Source: Hygrocybe punicea
Lineage: Eukaryota > Basidiomycota > Agaricomycetes > Agaricales > Hygrophoraceae
Assembly (NCBI GenBank): GCA_963556145.1
Contig: OY744470.1
Span: 1,798,001-1,862,000 of the forward strand
Length of the DNA: 64,000 bases
Direction of reading: 5' to 3'
A program made the position numbers and the translations under genes. Positions 21,870 through 34,000 of the stretch are shown here, piece after piece. The notes below the pieces were generated by a model. The model had not been told where the DNA came from and did not search any database. It saw nothing but the letters and a program-made list of their open reading frames with translations. Within the stretch, counting starts at the first letter, position 1. Each line of letters starts with the position of its first letter.

Positions 21870-24800
21870 AAACAGTCAGTCCTTCCAGATAGCACATTTG
21901 ATGCACTACAGTGCCTCCACAATATCACCCTTGAGACAGCTCCAGTGTTTTGTGATTGTGATGCCACTTTGTGAGAATGCCCACTCACTTGAGACAGATG
22001 ATGCCATAACTGAGAGATAGTCCCAGGCTAAGGAAGCCCAGACTGGGTGGCAATTGGCATTGAACTGCAGAGATCATCAGACTGTCTCCTCTAACCTGCA
22101 GGAGACTTACACCCCACCACATAAATGTGGACCAGCCTTCTGGTACATGCTCCACAACATCAATATAACTGCAGAAGTCACACTTCCAGAGATGATGAGG
22201 ATTCTCAGGGGCGGAAGGGCCTGCATCAGCAACAGCAGTATCTTCATCATCACTCAACTCACAAATGAGTTGGCTATGTTTACTCTCATGTGACAGCACT
22301 GACTGTTTGATGAAGTTGCTTGACCACACAATACTAAGTAGCATTCCTTGAACTGAAAGAAATCAACACAATGAAGAGTGAATGATCATCACATATTGAT
22401 TACCATTTTCTCAACACACTTCACAACATTGGGCTAAAGTTCAACAGGCCAAGGACTAGCAATTGTTGGAAAGGTTTGACAAAAAGAACCAAAGCATACC
22501 AATTGCCATGATATATGCCAGAGAATCTGTCATCTTTACATGATAATAAAAACTTTCCTGCATTATTGTCGCCCTCCGTCCAGCGCTATCGCAAGAATTG
22601 GTGGGATTAACCTCCTCCATACTTATTCACAAACACCAGGAATGTTGTACATATGCAGTATTGGTCAATCTTTATATATGTAACATGTAGCACAGGGGTA
22701 AATCAGTCATATTTTGGACACTTGCATGAGAGGACCATGCCATATGCAGTGCTTCAAGAGCTGGGATGCCAAGATGGAGGCTAGAGGCTGTGTCAAACAA
22801 AAATGCTGGCTGTGCATTATCAGCATGCTGGATCAATGTTAGGTGAGAATGGACAATAATATTACAGTATAGTAAAGACATACACTGAGGAGACCAAGAA
22901 ATGTGCCCACTTGTGACCATTCTTCACTACTGTCCTGTTACAACCTTAGCTTCATCATGCATCACATGTGAAGCAAACCTAATTTGGGTGACAGTCACAG
23001 TGATAAAACTAGATCATGACCAAGTGCAAACAGGGAAAATTTGACAAGAAAACACAAAATGACTACATATATAATTGCACATATGTGTGCTTATTGGCCA
23101 TGGCTCATCTCTTTCTATAACCCATATTCCATAATCTTGGGAGCAGCTCCAGCTTCATCACCTTCAGCTACTTCTGGTTCATACCCCTCAGAACCATTAC
23201 TAGCCTATAAAGCACCATCTCATCCAACTACATAGCCTTTGGACACTTCTGTCCCCCCTGAGCACATGTAAGCAAGCACAATATCCACTGGAACTTCAAT
23301 TTCATCCTCAGGCTCACCATTGTCATTGTTCATGTTATTTTTAGCATCCATGCTAGAGGTTTCATTAACAGCTGTGTACTGGGGAGACATAATCTTGTTC
23401 CAGAGTTCAGCATTATTCTTTTGTGTATCACAGAGTAAAATGAGGGCCTCATGGCTTGTAATACTTGCAAAATAAAGGTTGAAATTTTCACCAGCTTTAC
23501 ACATTTCAAATACCTGAAATAAATCAAGCTGTGACCAATCTAGCTACTATATGAAGCCTACCTTTTTGATGAGTGCTGGGTCATTAATTGTATGTCAACC
23601 TTTGACCAACCAGGCTACTGAGTGATTGCACAATGTGCCAATCCAAGTGTTAAGTTGTAGCTTGGCAGGATCATTGCCCTTTGAGAGGTACTGGAGAGTT
23701 TTTTCCACCAGGTCAGTGTGCTATGACTTCTTAATCAACAGTTTGAATGAAACCTTACAAGGGTAAGGTCACATCTCACACCTCTTCCAAAGCTGTTAAG
23801 CTAGGGTGATATATGGTCATGCTAGGATTTCACAAAGCTAAGGTCATAACAGTACAGTATTAAGCTTTAGATCACAGATTTTTTTGCCTCTTGCAGAGTC
23901 CACTTCCTTCCAGCAAAGTTCATCAACAAAGTTGTCAATGCACTTTGAGGGGCATGACTAGTACTAAAGGAGACATGATTATTTACAACAGACCTCTTTG
24001 TTTCATTCAGTGTGGTCAAGCAACAAATATGTTGATGACCATCATACCTTCATGTCCAGAATGAGCTGAAGTGGCTGTTTAATACAGTATTGGCTTTCAT
24101 TTGCAGGGTCTTCCACATCTCTTTTTGTTTTGAGGAAGAATGTTCCTGAAGATTAATCAATGCTCCATCAATGGATCATAAGTCATAAGTAAATACCATA
24201 GCTTCAATGGCCCAAATCAAGTCCACCTTGTCATGAGTATTGGGTAAATGTGCTTCTGGATTCTTTGGGTCAAAGTGCAGGGACTGATTGTATATTCCAA
24301 TCAAAGCTTGCATTGCCAAGTTTATGACATGGGCAAGACAACTATGTCACCTGGTGAGTAACTGACAATAAATTCAACATCACACATACTTTATTTTTCT
24401 TCTTCACCAGTTGCATTTTTTTTCTGTGGCCCCCTTGATCTGTGTGGCAAACTCTTGAAGCATCATAGTATTGTTGGATGCATTGTCACAAGTAATGTGA
24501 CCCACCTGCAAGATAAACATGAGTACACAGATATATCTAAGTTAGGTATGTACTTCGTGCTCAATGCTGACTGATTTGAGAACCTTGAAGAGAACTTGAC
24601 CCAGCTGCTCACCATTATATACATTATTTACACATGTGAAGCCCAGAAGGGCACTTTTGAGCTCCCATTTCATAGGGGCTGACTCTTTGATCCAATTCCC
24701 TGTTATGGAAAAGTAGGCCATCAGCATTGCTAGCTTGCCAGGTGTCATACATCAAATTGACCTTGCCAACAACAACTGGCCCTATACAGAATGAGAACAA

Positions 24801-26060
24801 ATCAACACCATAGACATTGTAGCTGTAGACATTAAGTTGAGTCTTTAAGTTAGTAAGATGATCCCTGAAGGTTCACTTGATCTTGGCTCACATTGTGTTG
24901 CAACCTGGAATTGTTACACCACTTGCTGAGTGGGATGCAACATTGATCATTTTCTTGAACTGAGGAAGTTCAAGGCCATGTATTGGCTATAGGATCAAAG
25001 AATCAATAATATGTTCACCTGAGAAATGCAGAATAATTCATCTGACCTATTGCAACCAACCACTCAATGACAACTTGATGACAAAGCTTGTCAATGTAAG
25101 GCATGACTCAATGACCAAGTTTCTTCTCCATGAAGTCACAATTGAGCATCCAAGTGACTTGTTCTCTAGCCTCCTTGCACTTTTTCATGTCTTCTGGGAG
25201 CTTTATGATATAGTAAGGGTACAGATTTTTGGCATAAGGGTATGGAGGGTATGGGTAAGGTATTGAAAATTCATACCCTTGCTAACACCATACCCTTTTC
25301 CAAGGGTTTGAGGGTATCCAAGGATATAATTATCACAACATTTGACTGTTATTTTTTTGTATTCATTAAATGCAAATCATAATCCTGTGACTTGATGGAT
25401 AAGATCCAAAGTCATCATTTACATTTTTATAAAGTGATGCAGTTATATACCAGGAAATTTGGACTTTGTTTACACCTGGTAATTGGTTTGCAGCAATATG
25501 TACATCATTATAGCTGATTTACCATTAGCAATATCACACCATCTGACTATCCTTGAAGGGTTTTACCTATCTTTGTCAACCCTCATATTTCTCAAGGGTT
25601 TGTATCCTTATCCTTCAAGGGTAAGGTGTTGGAGGGTATGGGTGAGGTGTTGAGATTTCATACCCAAGGGTTACCCTTACTATGCCTTAGGGAGCTTCAA
25701 CTTGAAGTCAGTACATTTTTCCCAATTGTAGTATTTACCCTGAGAGAACATCAAAATCTGAGATGAGGGGCAAGTCTGGCACTTACTGAATGCTGTGCCA
25801 CCATATGATGGCCAAAGTGGTGACACCATGGACCAGTGACTTCTTGTTACTAATAAGCAGTAGTCAAACAAGACTCAAAACAAGAAAATGCAGACTACTC
25901 ATGGACACAACTTGCAGATACAGTATTTTTCTGCCTCTCATTGATCTCTCTTATGACAGTGAGAGGGAAAAATTTGTCAACATCCCAATGTTTGTCTTCA
26001 CATGATGGACCTTCATCATGTATTGGCTGGATGTTGAGGTCCTCCAAAAGACCATCAGCA
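21870..26060 (-). pseudogene. hAT transposase pseudogene (hAT4), interrupted by a MITE
   Basis: Minus-strand pieces. Around 25870-25690 is CTDFKLKLP, continued across the MITE as EDMKKCKEAREQVTWM (25203-25075). 24748-24542 has SALLGFTCVNN...GEQLGQVLFKVL. Near 24500-24430 is the catalytic-region block VGHITCDNASNNTMMLQEFA, followed by CLAHVINLAMQALIG (24350-24290). The C-terminal hATC-like WWGVSLL and LSLSYGIICLK lie around 22110-21985, in shifted frames. hAT transposases move DNA by cut and paste and leave 8-bp duplications. Many stops and frameshifts make it inactive. This family lacks the BED-finger layout of hAT1-3 below. Confidence 0.75.
25204..25689. mobile_element. hAT-type MITE (486 bp) inside the hAT4 coding sequence
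   Basis: Ends TATGATATAGTAAGGGTA and (reverse complement) TAAGGCATAGTAAGGGTA are inverted repeats. Perfect 8-bp duplications GGGAGCTT flank it (25196-25203 and 25690-25697). The coding frame KLKLP resumes after the insertion as EDMKK, which confirms the borders. The interior is rich in GGGTA/TACCC. Confidence 0.9.
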
Positions 26061-26209
26061 TCTGTAGCAACCGGATTTCCTAGTGTTGAGTGTTTCCTTT
26101 TGGCTAGTTAAACATTCAGATGAAGCCAGTTAGCGAGTTAGGAATATATAATGGAAAGGTGTACTGTTATATATTACTTCCACAGCAGGCTCCAGCAACA
26201 ATCAACTTA

Positions 26210-27144
26210 CAGCCGTTTGCATAAAGCATGACAGTAACTGGGCTTTTTTTAATCAATTGAGAAATATGGACTTAGTAGAATTTTCAATGCTGTTTTGTGT
26301 TTCTCATGAAATACTGCATGGAATGACATGATTATAGAGGGAAAGTTGTACTATTTTTGAAGGGCTATCAGGTCCTGTAATTACATTTGAACAATATTCA
26401 ATGTGTAGTGAGTTGTGGGTGAAATAAGAGGTAAACTAGTACTTTTTGACACCCAAAATGATATTGTCAGATGATGGCATCAAATGAACTCCTATGCAGA
26501 AGATTGTAAGGAGAAATTTGTTCATTTTTTCAAGGGCTAGAAGTACATATACCGTGTTTGTCTTTATTTTTGTCCTTTGAGCCCAGAATTATGATTCTTG
26601 TGGTATTTCAAGCCTAATGCAGACAAACATGGTACAGATGTAATATTAGCTCAACAGGCAAAAATAAAGATATACCGTGTTTGTCTTTATTTTTGCCTGT
26701 TGAGCTAATATTACATCTGTACCATGTTTGTCTGCATTAGGCTTGAAATACCACAAGAATCATAATTCTGGGCTCAAAGGACAAAAATAAAGACAAACAC
26801 GGTATATGTACTTCTAGCCCTTGAAAAAATGAACAAATTTCTCCTTACAATCTTCTGCATAGGAGTTCATTTGATGCCATCATCTGACAATATCATTTTG
26901 GGTGTCAAAAAGTACTAGTTTACCTCTTATTTCACCCACAACTCACTACACATTGAATATTGTTCAAATGTAATTACAGGACCTGATAGCCCTTCAAAAA
27001 TAGTACAACTTTCCCTCTATAATCATGTCATTCCATGCAGTATTTCATGAGAAACACAAAACAGCATTGAAAATTCTACTAAGTCCATATTTCTCAATTG
27101 ATTAAAAAAAGCCCAGTTACTGTCATGCTTTATGCAAACGGCTG
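26210..27144. mobile_element. Foldback element, 935 bp, two 461-bp arms, TA target duplication
   Basis: Arms 26210-26670 and 26684-27144 appear to be exact reverse complements wherever I compared them; the loop is 13 bases (TATACCGTGTTTG, 26671-26683). Ends CAGCCGTTTGCATAAAGC are flanked by TA on both sides, and the LTR sequence is continuous if the element plus one TA is removed. CAG ends and TA duplication are typical of Tc1/mariner. Within each arm a shorter inverted motif (ACCGTGTTTGTC ... GACAAACATGGT) suggests a second, nested mariner-like end. It has no coding frame. Confidence 0.9.
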
Positions 27145-27195
27145 TAACTAGAGGTCAGTTTCAGGGAGAAAAATTATCTTTCCTATTGCTTTACA

Positions 27196-27514
27196 TAAGC
27201 TATGGCAGGGTTAATCCATGGATACAAATTTTTCAATCCATATCTGTACTCTCCAAGGGTATGGATATAAATCTGTGGATTTTACCTGTGGATCCTGGAT
27301 GAAAACAAGCCAAGGATGGCCTGAAATGGTTAAGAAATTATGGACATAAGCATCAAACAGTGTTTTGGCTGTATCTCAGTCAATTCTTAACCATTTTGCT
27401 TGTTCTGGTGCTCATTTTAAAGCTGATGGATACTAGAATCTGTATCTGTACTGAATCAATGGTGGGTACAGATACCCACAGGAAAGGATTTACACATACC
27501 CTTGCCATAGCCTA
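27196..27514. mobile_element. hAT-type MITE (319 bp)
   Basis: Ends TAAGCTATGGCAGGGT and (reverse complement) TAGGCTATGGCAAGGGT. Perfect 8-bp duplication GCTTTACA lies at 27188-27195 and 27515-27522. It is inserted in the broken LTR. The ends resemble those of the MITE at 25204-25689 (TAxGxxATxGxAAGGGT), so the two may share a transposase source. Confidence 0.9.
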
Positions 27515-27857
27515 GCTTTACATAGGGCTAACACCTAAGACAATACTGCCTTTATGAGGGGGATTCAAGGTCTAGTGTGAACTCTGGGGGTTACCCAAAG
27601 CCAGATGGGTCAGCCCCAAAACCAGACTAAACATAAGGAAGAGGAAAAAGGAAACCTAGTCCAAAAGTGAAGGTTTAAATACTCCGAGGTAAGGGAATTG
27701 CCATGAAAGACAGACTACTGGGTTAATATCTGCAAAAGAAAGAAGATTAAGAACAATAAAGATGCCATGAGGCTAACATGAGGCCATGTCATTTGACTGG
27801 TCATGGGTCATCAGGTCTGGATGACTCAGATGATTTGTCATCAGGTCATGTATATCA

Positions 27858-28208
27858 GGGTGCAGCAACAGGCAAGTGAATAGGCTAATAACATATCATA
27901 CTGGCTGGAGTCAAGGGGGAATGGTCAAAGGGAAAACAGCAAGTATGCTTGTCTGGTGACTAGCTGGATGACTATATATATTTGTCTACTCAGAATTTCA
28001 ACCATAATTTCATTTCATAGGTATTGGAGTCAGTTAAGTCAATATTATTGTCACCTTATCGGTGTCGGAGTGTATGCAACACCATCCGATTTGGGGCTGA
28101 CCGGTCTTGAATTCCATAGTATACATAGTAGTAAAAGGGGGGAGTGAGAGAGGAACAGGATAGGAGAGGGGAGGAGGAGGGGTCACCCCATCAATTTAAG
28201 TACAATAT
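27858..28208. other. No supported gene
   Basis: Spacer between the broken LTR and the host gene island, with a G/A-rich run at 28130-28190. It would hold the 3' flank of the minus-strand gene ending at 28209. Confidence 0.4.
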
Positions 28209-29004
28209 TCAAGCAGCAGATGGAAATAGAATATGCCATGCCTCGCTGGGGGAAAGATCAGACACAAATCCATTCTCTGCATGCTGGATCATGACCTAGA
28301 AAAATAGCAAATGAATAAGCCTAGACGGGCAGAAATAAAACCGAAACCACACAAACGTCAAGCAGCTTTTTGCCGTTGGGGTCTTTTATCGTCTCATCTG
28401 CCAGGAGAGACTTGATAGACGGAAGGAGCTGGTCCTTGTTGCGACCGATCTGGCCATCGTTACAAAATACGGACCCAGCGATCAAGAGCTGTAAACAAGC
28501 TCCGAGAGAAGATACCTCCCATGTCATTGGGACGGAGTACGCTTGATAATCGGTGCCAGGAAAGTGTATCCCGCGAGCGACAGCACCGATCTGCGCTGCG
28601 GATGTGCAGAGCTGGTGTTTTGTTGCTGCGGCAGAAATGACAGACCCGACGAGGAACGGGTTTTCGGGGGCGATTACGGCGAGGTCCGAGCTGGGTCCTG
28701 AGACGGCGGCGGAGAGGACGTCGTGGAGGAACAAGTTGAGAACGACACCGAATGACTCTTGGTATGGGTTCCCGTATGGATCGTTTTTGGAGATGGTTGG
28801 GATGTCGGGGGAGTCGCGGAGGAGTACGAGGGATTGGGCGAGGGTGTCCGCATGGGATGGGTTTTTGGTGGCAAGGGACTCGTAGAGGTCTGCGAGCGAT
28901 GCGACTGTTTCTGCGGTTGGTTGGTGTTTGATGAGGAGCAGGAGGGAGGCTGCGGCGATGGGTGGATCAGGGAGAGAGAGGGCATCGTGTAGTTGTTGTT
29001 CCAT
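28209..29004 (-). CDS. Hypothetical helical protein, 244 aa, two exons
   Basis: Exon 1 runs 29004-28357 and exon 2 runs 28295-28209, with a 61-base intron (donor GTTTGT, acceptor CTATTTTTCTAG, phase 0). Without splicing the frame would stop after KKLLDVCVV. Splicing gives KKLLD joined to VMIQHAENGF and ends LFPSAA. The protein is mostly alpha-helical by composition, with Leu/Ala-rich repeats early (SLLLLIKHQPTAETVASLADLY). It has no signal peptide, membrane segment or recognised catalytic motif. It has no disabling mutation and host-like codon use, so it is probably a real gene. It is divergent from the small frame and secreted gene to the right and shares the promoter region. Function unknown. 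Confidence 0.7.
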
Positions 29005-29229
29005 AGCTGTTGTTTTTGGACTCGGACTCGGAAGTATCTGGAATATATATTATGTGTACGTGGGCTTGGTGATGATCGAAACGTTCATTATGTAATAATA
29101 AGCTGGGCGAAACTCCTGGTTGCTTAGCCTAAGCACCACAATCTCCGCATGATTTGGACTATAACTGACAATTGCCACCGTCAAACCACCACCACCGTGA
29201 CCACCGTGATCTCCGGACGCCTTTTCTCG
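29005..29229. promoter_or_regulatory. Upstream region of the minus-strand gene
   Basis: Short intergenic stretch with AATATATATTATG around 29041-29055, a TATA-like element about 40-50 bases before the minus-strand ATG (29004). No specific operator is recognised. Confidence 0.35.
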
Positions 29230-29427
29230 TCAGAACAGGTTGTCAGTGGGGACCATCACCTTAGCGTACTCATCGGCGCTCTCTTGAAACACTTCAGTAG
29301 TCCTTAAAAAGGCCTCCCACTGATGCATACTCGGCAAGCTGGTCTTCACCCATCTCGCGCTGCGCGCTATCCTCCCTCCACCAATAATCACGAACCAAGC
29401 ATAACCAGCTATCGTAGTACGCAACAA
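29230..29427 (-). CDS. Possible 65-aa small membrane protein
   Basis: The frame starts MLRTTIAGYAWFVIIGGGR and ends PTDNLF. It has one hydrophobic segment with a small-residue GGG run, followed by basic residues (RIARSARWVK). This is the layout of several tiny mitochondrial inner-membrane proteins of fungi. Its start is only 50 bp from the start of the plus-strand secreted gene, so their 5' UTRs would overlap. I cannot assign a family. It may be a chance frame. Confidence 0.35.
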   Translation of the reverse strand: MLRTTIAGYAWFVIIGGGRIARSARWVKTSLPSMHQWEAFLRTTEVFQESADEYAKVMVPTDNLF

Positions 29428-29477
29428 CCCTCCTCCTTTTTTTCTAGCAAACTGAACACTTTTCTCTTGCCATATAG

Positions 29478-30685
29478 ATGCATCTCCGAATCATCCTTGC
29501 TCTCCCTGCCGTGCTCCTCGCTTGTCTCCTGTCCGCATCCGCGCGACTCGACAAGGTGCCCTTGTACTCGCTAGCACGCCGCGACGGTGCACACCCTGGC
29601 ACCCTCGCTGAACGTTACTACGACGCCAGTCTACTAGACCTCCAACGACGTGACGAATACATCACCCTTCTCGCCCGTGCCAAAATCACCGCAGCTCAAC
29701 AGGCCGCGCGCAAACAAAGCGTCAAAGCCAACGTCGCCACCAACCAAGCCGCTAACAAAGCGAAGAAACAAAGCCTACAGGCCCAAAAGACGGCGAACCC
29801 AGGCGCACCAAACAAGAAGGGCCGTCCAGCACCCCCTGCTAAACCCGGGAAACCCAGCCCACCTGGATGGCGAGCGAATGCCCGTACCAAGGGCAATATT
29901 CTCGCCAAAGAGCCCAAGACACCCAAGCCCAATGCTGCCAAGGGTGCTGCCAAGTCGCCGAAGGCGCTCAAGTCCCAGCAAGCCGCAAACGCCAAGTCAG
30001 CCGCACGCAAGGCGGATGGAAGGGCTAAATTCGGAGATGCCGCCGCTGCTCATCGGGCCACAACCGGTCTCCCCGCTCGCAAAGGCACGTACAACGTACC
30101 AGGAGGTGGTGAGTGTTTTTATATATATCCCGGTCAGCGAAAGCTTCTTCACACTGGTGTCTTAGCATCATTCACCGGAAAGGATGCTCGCCTCGCAGTG
30201 TTCAATTCTCACCTCAATGCTAATTCTCCGGTGGGCAAGAACGCAGCGGGAAAGAACAAGAAGCCCGGCGACCGACAGGTAAAGTTTCTTACTCGACTCT
30301 TTCTTTGCACCAACAAATAACTTATCGATCATCTCTTCTTCCCTCGTCGCAGCCAAAGACATTCGACAACTCTCCCCATCAAGTTCCGAAGCCTGGTACA
30401 TCCAAGCCAATCGATGGCATGCATGGCCCAGGGCGGGAGTACCCAATCACTGCCGGGAAACCAAAGGGGTACCAAGGCGCACACGCCGATCTTGGCTCCG
30501 CACGTGTCGTCACACAGGAAACTGGCGCCTCTGCCACCGTAAGGTCGGGGAAAGGGTTCAAAACTGTGCCAGTGACGGATTTCAAGGGGGTGATCGCCCA
30601 CGACTCGAGCCGGACAGACCCGAAAGCCCCAGGTTTCAACGACCATTTCCAGGTCCCCATCACTCCACCTCCTCCCAAGCCCTAA
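29478..30685 (+). CDS. Secreted Ala/Lys/Pro-rich protein, 358 aa, three exons
   Basis: Exons are 29478-30108, 30166-30278 and 30353-30685. Introns are 57 and 74 bases with donors GTGAGT and GTAAAG and acceptors TTAG and CGCAG. The N-terminus MHLRIILALPAVLLACLLSA is a clear signal peptide. Dibasic RR at residues 34-35 and 57-58 could be Kex2-type processing sites. Residues 65-200 are very rich in Ala, Lys, Gln and Pro (KAKKQSLQAQK, PAPPAKPGKPSPP) and strongly basic. The C-terminal 110 residues are mixed and end PITPPPPKP. There are no cysteines in a pattern that suggests a known effector fold. It is probably an extracellular or cell-wall protein. Intron 1 is a multiple of three and stop-free, so retention would also give an open frame. 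Confidence 0.75.
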
Positions 30686-31062
30686 TCCGCGATCTTGCTT
30701 CTGTTATTTACATAATGATAAATGATCTCTATGATCATAACCACATTGCTTTTACACGGGTCTTCGTGAACGATTACAAATTACTTCTGGCAATCTCTAG
30801 TAGGTTTCTTGAGATGAAACCATGAACAACTTGAATGTATTTTGGTGAACAATGAATGAGACGCATTGGCAGGTTGGCTTTTACCTGCACATTTACCCCG
30901 TACGTATTCGGACAAGCATGGCCACTTCCTGCTAGCGCTCAGCGTCAACGGTTGCACAGCTTGATGCTCGTACCTTGACAGGCGCTGATTTTACGAGGAA
31001 ACCCCATCTCGAAATCGTGCACTCGTTGATATCCACGACGATTCCGCGTCAGACTCGGAGTC
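30686..31062. other. Intergenic, promoter of the kinase/WD40 gene
   Basis: No gene. It serves as the 3' flank of the secreted gene and the upstream region of the gene starting at 31063. I see no distinctive motif beyond pyrimidine-rich tracts before the ATG. Confidence 0.4.
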
Positions 31063-34000
31063 ATGGAAGTTATACAGCAATGTTTATCCTTGGCACCTGT
31101 TCCATACCTTGCCCCTGCTTTCTCGGTGTTTAACCTGATCTGGACGTCTATCCAACAAGTTCAGCAGAGCAGAGAGCAGTTGCGTGTCCTCGCATCATGC
31201 ATTTCTCAGTTGCTATGCGTTCTCGATGCTAGGGGTCGAGTCGACCTACAGCTACCAACTCGTTTTGCGGAATCTCTTCAAGACTTATCCAGGTATATCT
31301 ATCCATCTGCACCATTCTGTTTTTCGAGAGCTTCAAATGCTTCTTTGCAGCCTGCTCAGAGAGATCGATGTTTTTGTCCGCAAACAGTCTTCTTGTCACT
31401 TCCTCAAAGCGCTATTCAAAAAGGACGAGTGGATCTCTCAGATTGCAAGTTACCACAGACAGATCGAAGCGTTCGTTGCAGCATTCCAAGTCTGTCTAAC
31501 ATTACTCACTTGACCTGGCTTATATCTGATATGATTTCTCAGATTTCGGCACACATTAATATCACGGATTGGCAGAAACAAAGTGATCGTGCTCGATTAG
31601 CAGACCAGAAAGTACTCGATAATCGGTTGGCAGAGCTTGAAGGAAATATTGCTGGGATACTTGGTAATGTCGTCGTCACTGTCTGCTCCGCTCCTACGAT
31701 CTATAAAATATATCCGCTCAGATGTACAGCATAACAGCGTGATGGCCATGATGGCGTCCTTGCAACGCAGACTCGATAGTTTACAGACCAACAACCGAGA
31801 ATCGCAATTCTTTCAATATAGCCTTCAGTATCTTCAAACGGTCAGTGGGACTCACATCGAACTCGAAGACTGGATGGTTAGTCCATTCGATGTGGACTTT
31901 GGTCCGAAAATTGGAGAAGGTGGTTTGTGAGAATCTTCTCACTGATTCGTAGCTGGGCAGATTGGCTCATTTGTGAATTCCGGCAGCGGAACAGTATTCA
32001 AGGGTACCTGGAACAAGTCACCTATTGCTCTCAAGGTGCTTACGAATGACAATGGTATCTTCCCAACGTCTTCGGTACGCTGCACTCTAAATTTTTTATC
32101 CTGATTGACTCGTAAACCACAGGCCATCCGCCGGGAGATCAAGGTGATAAGCTATAGTGGCGAGTGTCTGCTCTTTTTCTGACTTTTGATGTGCAGATCT
32201 GGTCAAATCTTCGTCATCCACACATACTTCGTACGCTTTCCAAAAATTCCTTTTTCCAGACATCAATTTCCTTCACCAGAATTTCTTGGAGCAAACATAC
32301 TGGATGAGAAGCCTTTCATTGTCATGCCACTTATGGATAATGGGAATGCACGAGATTATATTGACCGCAATCCAGACTGTAACCGACAGCGAATTGTGAG
32401 TATATTAGTACTGTTTTATGTCTATGTGTTTAATGGTGTGATTTCAGCTTCATCATGTTTCACTTGGACTGCTTTACTTGCATACACGGAATATTGTGCA
32501 TGGAGATTTGAAATTGGTAGATACCACCAGCCTCTTTCCAAGTCATACCTCTTACATGTTTTTGCGACAGCTTAATGTGCTGATTGACCATGGCGGAAAT
32601 GGAGTATTATGTGATTTTGGCCTGTCTCGCATTAAAGCTGATGCTACGAGTCGCACTGTAGGGCAAACACCCACTGTAATAGCCGGTAGTCGAAATTGGA
32701 TGCCACCTGAGAGATTGAAAGGCGGGTCACCAAAGAAGTCTTCCGATATCTATGCCTTAGGGATGGTGATCTATGAAGTGAGTACACCAATGAAAGTGCC
32801 CTGGCTGATGCTAATTCCGGTTGAGATCCACACCAACGAGATTCCATTGGGACATATCAATTATTCCGAATTCATTGAACTAGTTGTTAATCAAGATATC
32901 AGGCCAGAGCGTCCTGAGGGTCATGAAGCGCCTCAAATGACAGATGATAGTTGGCAGCTTGCGGAAGACTGTTGGCGAAAGGATCCACTATCGAGACCCA
33001 TCATCGACCATGTCTGTGACAGAATATCAAGATTTGTCGGTCACCATGCACTATCTGTTCAGCGTCGAACAAATGTTTGTCCCCATAATCCATATTTTTG
33101 AACAAGTAACTTTGGACTCATTCTTCACAACATCTATTTCAGTCGCAACTTGCACCAGCATTAACTGTTGAACCGCCTCCCTTTTCACTTCCAGCTTCCC
33201 CACAACGTGCACCTGCTGCTAAGCCACTTCCTTCCCTCTCACTTCCAGTTGTGGCACACCCAGCTCATACATTTCGCAAAACTGGTGAATTTGAAGGACA
33301 CAAAAATGCTGTTGTTTCTGTGTCATTTTCACCTGATGGCGAGCGGATGGTATCTGGTTCACATGACGAATCGGTTCTTGTCTGGGATGTGAGAATACAA
33401 AAACTCGTCTTGAGGCCTCTACGTGGTCATACGGATGTCGTCTGGTCCGTTGTGTACTCTCCCAATGGCGAGCAAATCGTTTCCGCATCATTCGATAAAT
33501 CTATCATGGTGTGGGATGCATGCAATGGAATGGTAATCAAGAAACTCGTGGAACATACCAGCGCCGTTCGCTGCGTTGCATACTCCCCTGACAGCAGCAA
33601 GATTGCTTCCGGCTCGGATGATAAGACCGTTCAAATCTGGGATTCGAGATCCGGCAAAATTATTCATTCCTTGAACTGCGACGTATGGGTTCACTCTTTA
33701 TCCTTCTCACCAAATGGCCAGTATCTCGTATCAGGCGTGCGAACTGGTGTTGAAGTTTGGGAAGTTGAAAGCTGGCGGAGAGTGCCAGTGCATAGTGATG
33801 AGAGAACTTTTGTTCTGGCTGTTGCAATATCACCGGACAGCAATCACATCGCCTACTGCAGCGGAAACAATGCCTGTGTCGCGGAGATGAAGAGCGGGAA
33901 AGTCATCACGGAACTACAAGGGCATACAAGCACCGTTCGGAGTCTTACCTACTCGCCCGACGGAACGTGGATTTCTTCTGGATCAGTGGATAAAACTATT

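Larger units (their letters stand above)
26165..27857 (-). repeat. Broken LTR (about 430 bp) with two insertions
   Basis: Minus-strand sequence homologous to the LTR at 12762-13213. Conserved blocks are the start with ACATGACC.GATGACAAATC, the TTTAGTCTGG block, GGGTAACCCCC, and the end GTTGATTGTTGCTGGAGCC. Removing the foldback element 26210-27144 and the MITE 27196-27514, each with one copy of its target duplication, restores a continuous LTR of about the same length. No internal retroelement sequence adjoins it, so it looks like a solo LTR. Confidence 0.75.

Noticed and set aside
21504..21974. 156-aa frame starting MFQAKSQACTAAG
   Set aside because: It covers a GGCCTGG-type repeat and the decayed hAT end; no domain.
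26210..27144. Palindrome as pure assembly artefact
   Set aside because: TA duplications and an otherwise continuous LTR on both sides are better explained by a real insertion, though reads should still be checked.
28553..28992. Plus-strand frames of 110 and 77 aa
   Set aside because: They lie antisense to the two-exon host gene and have shadow composition.
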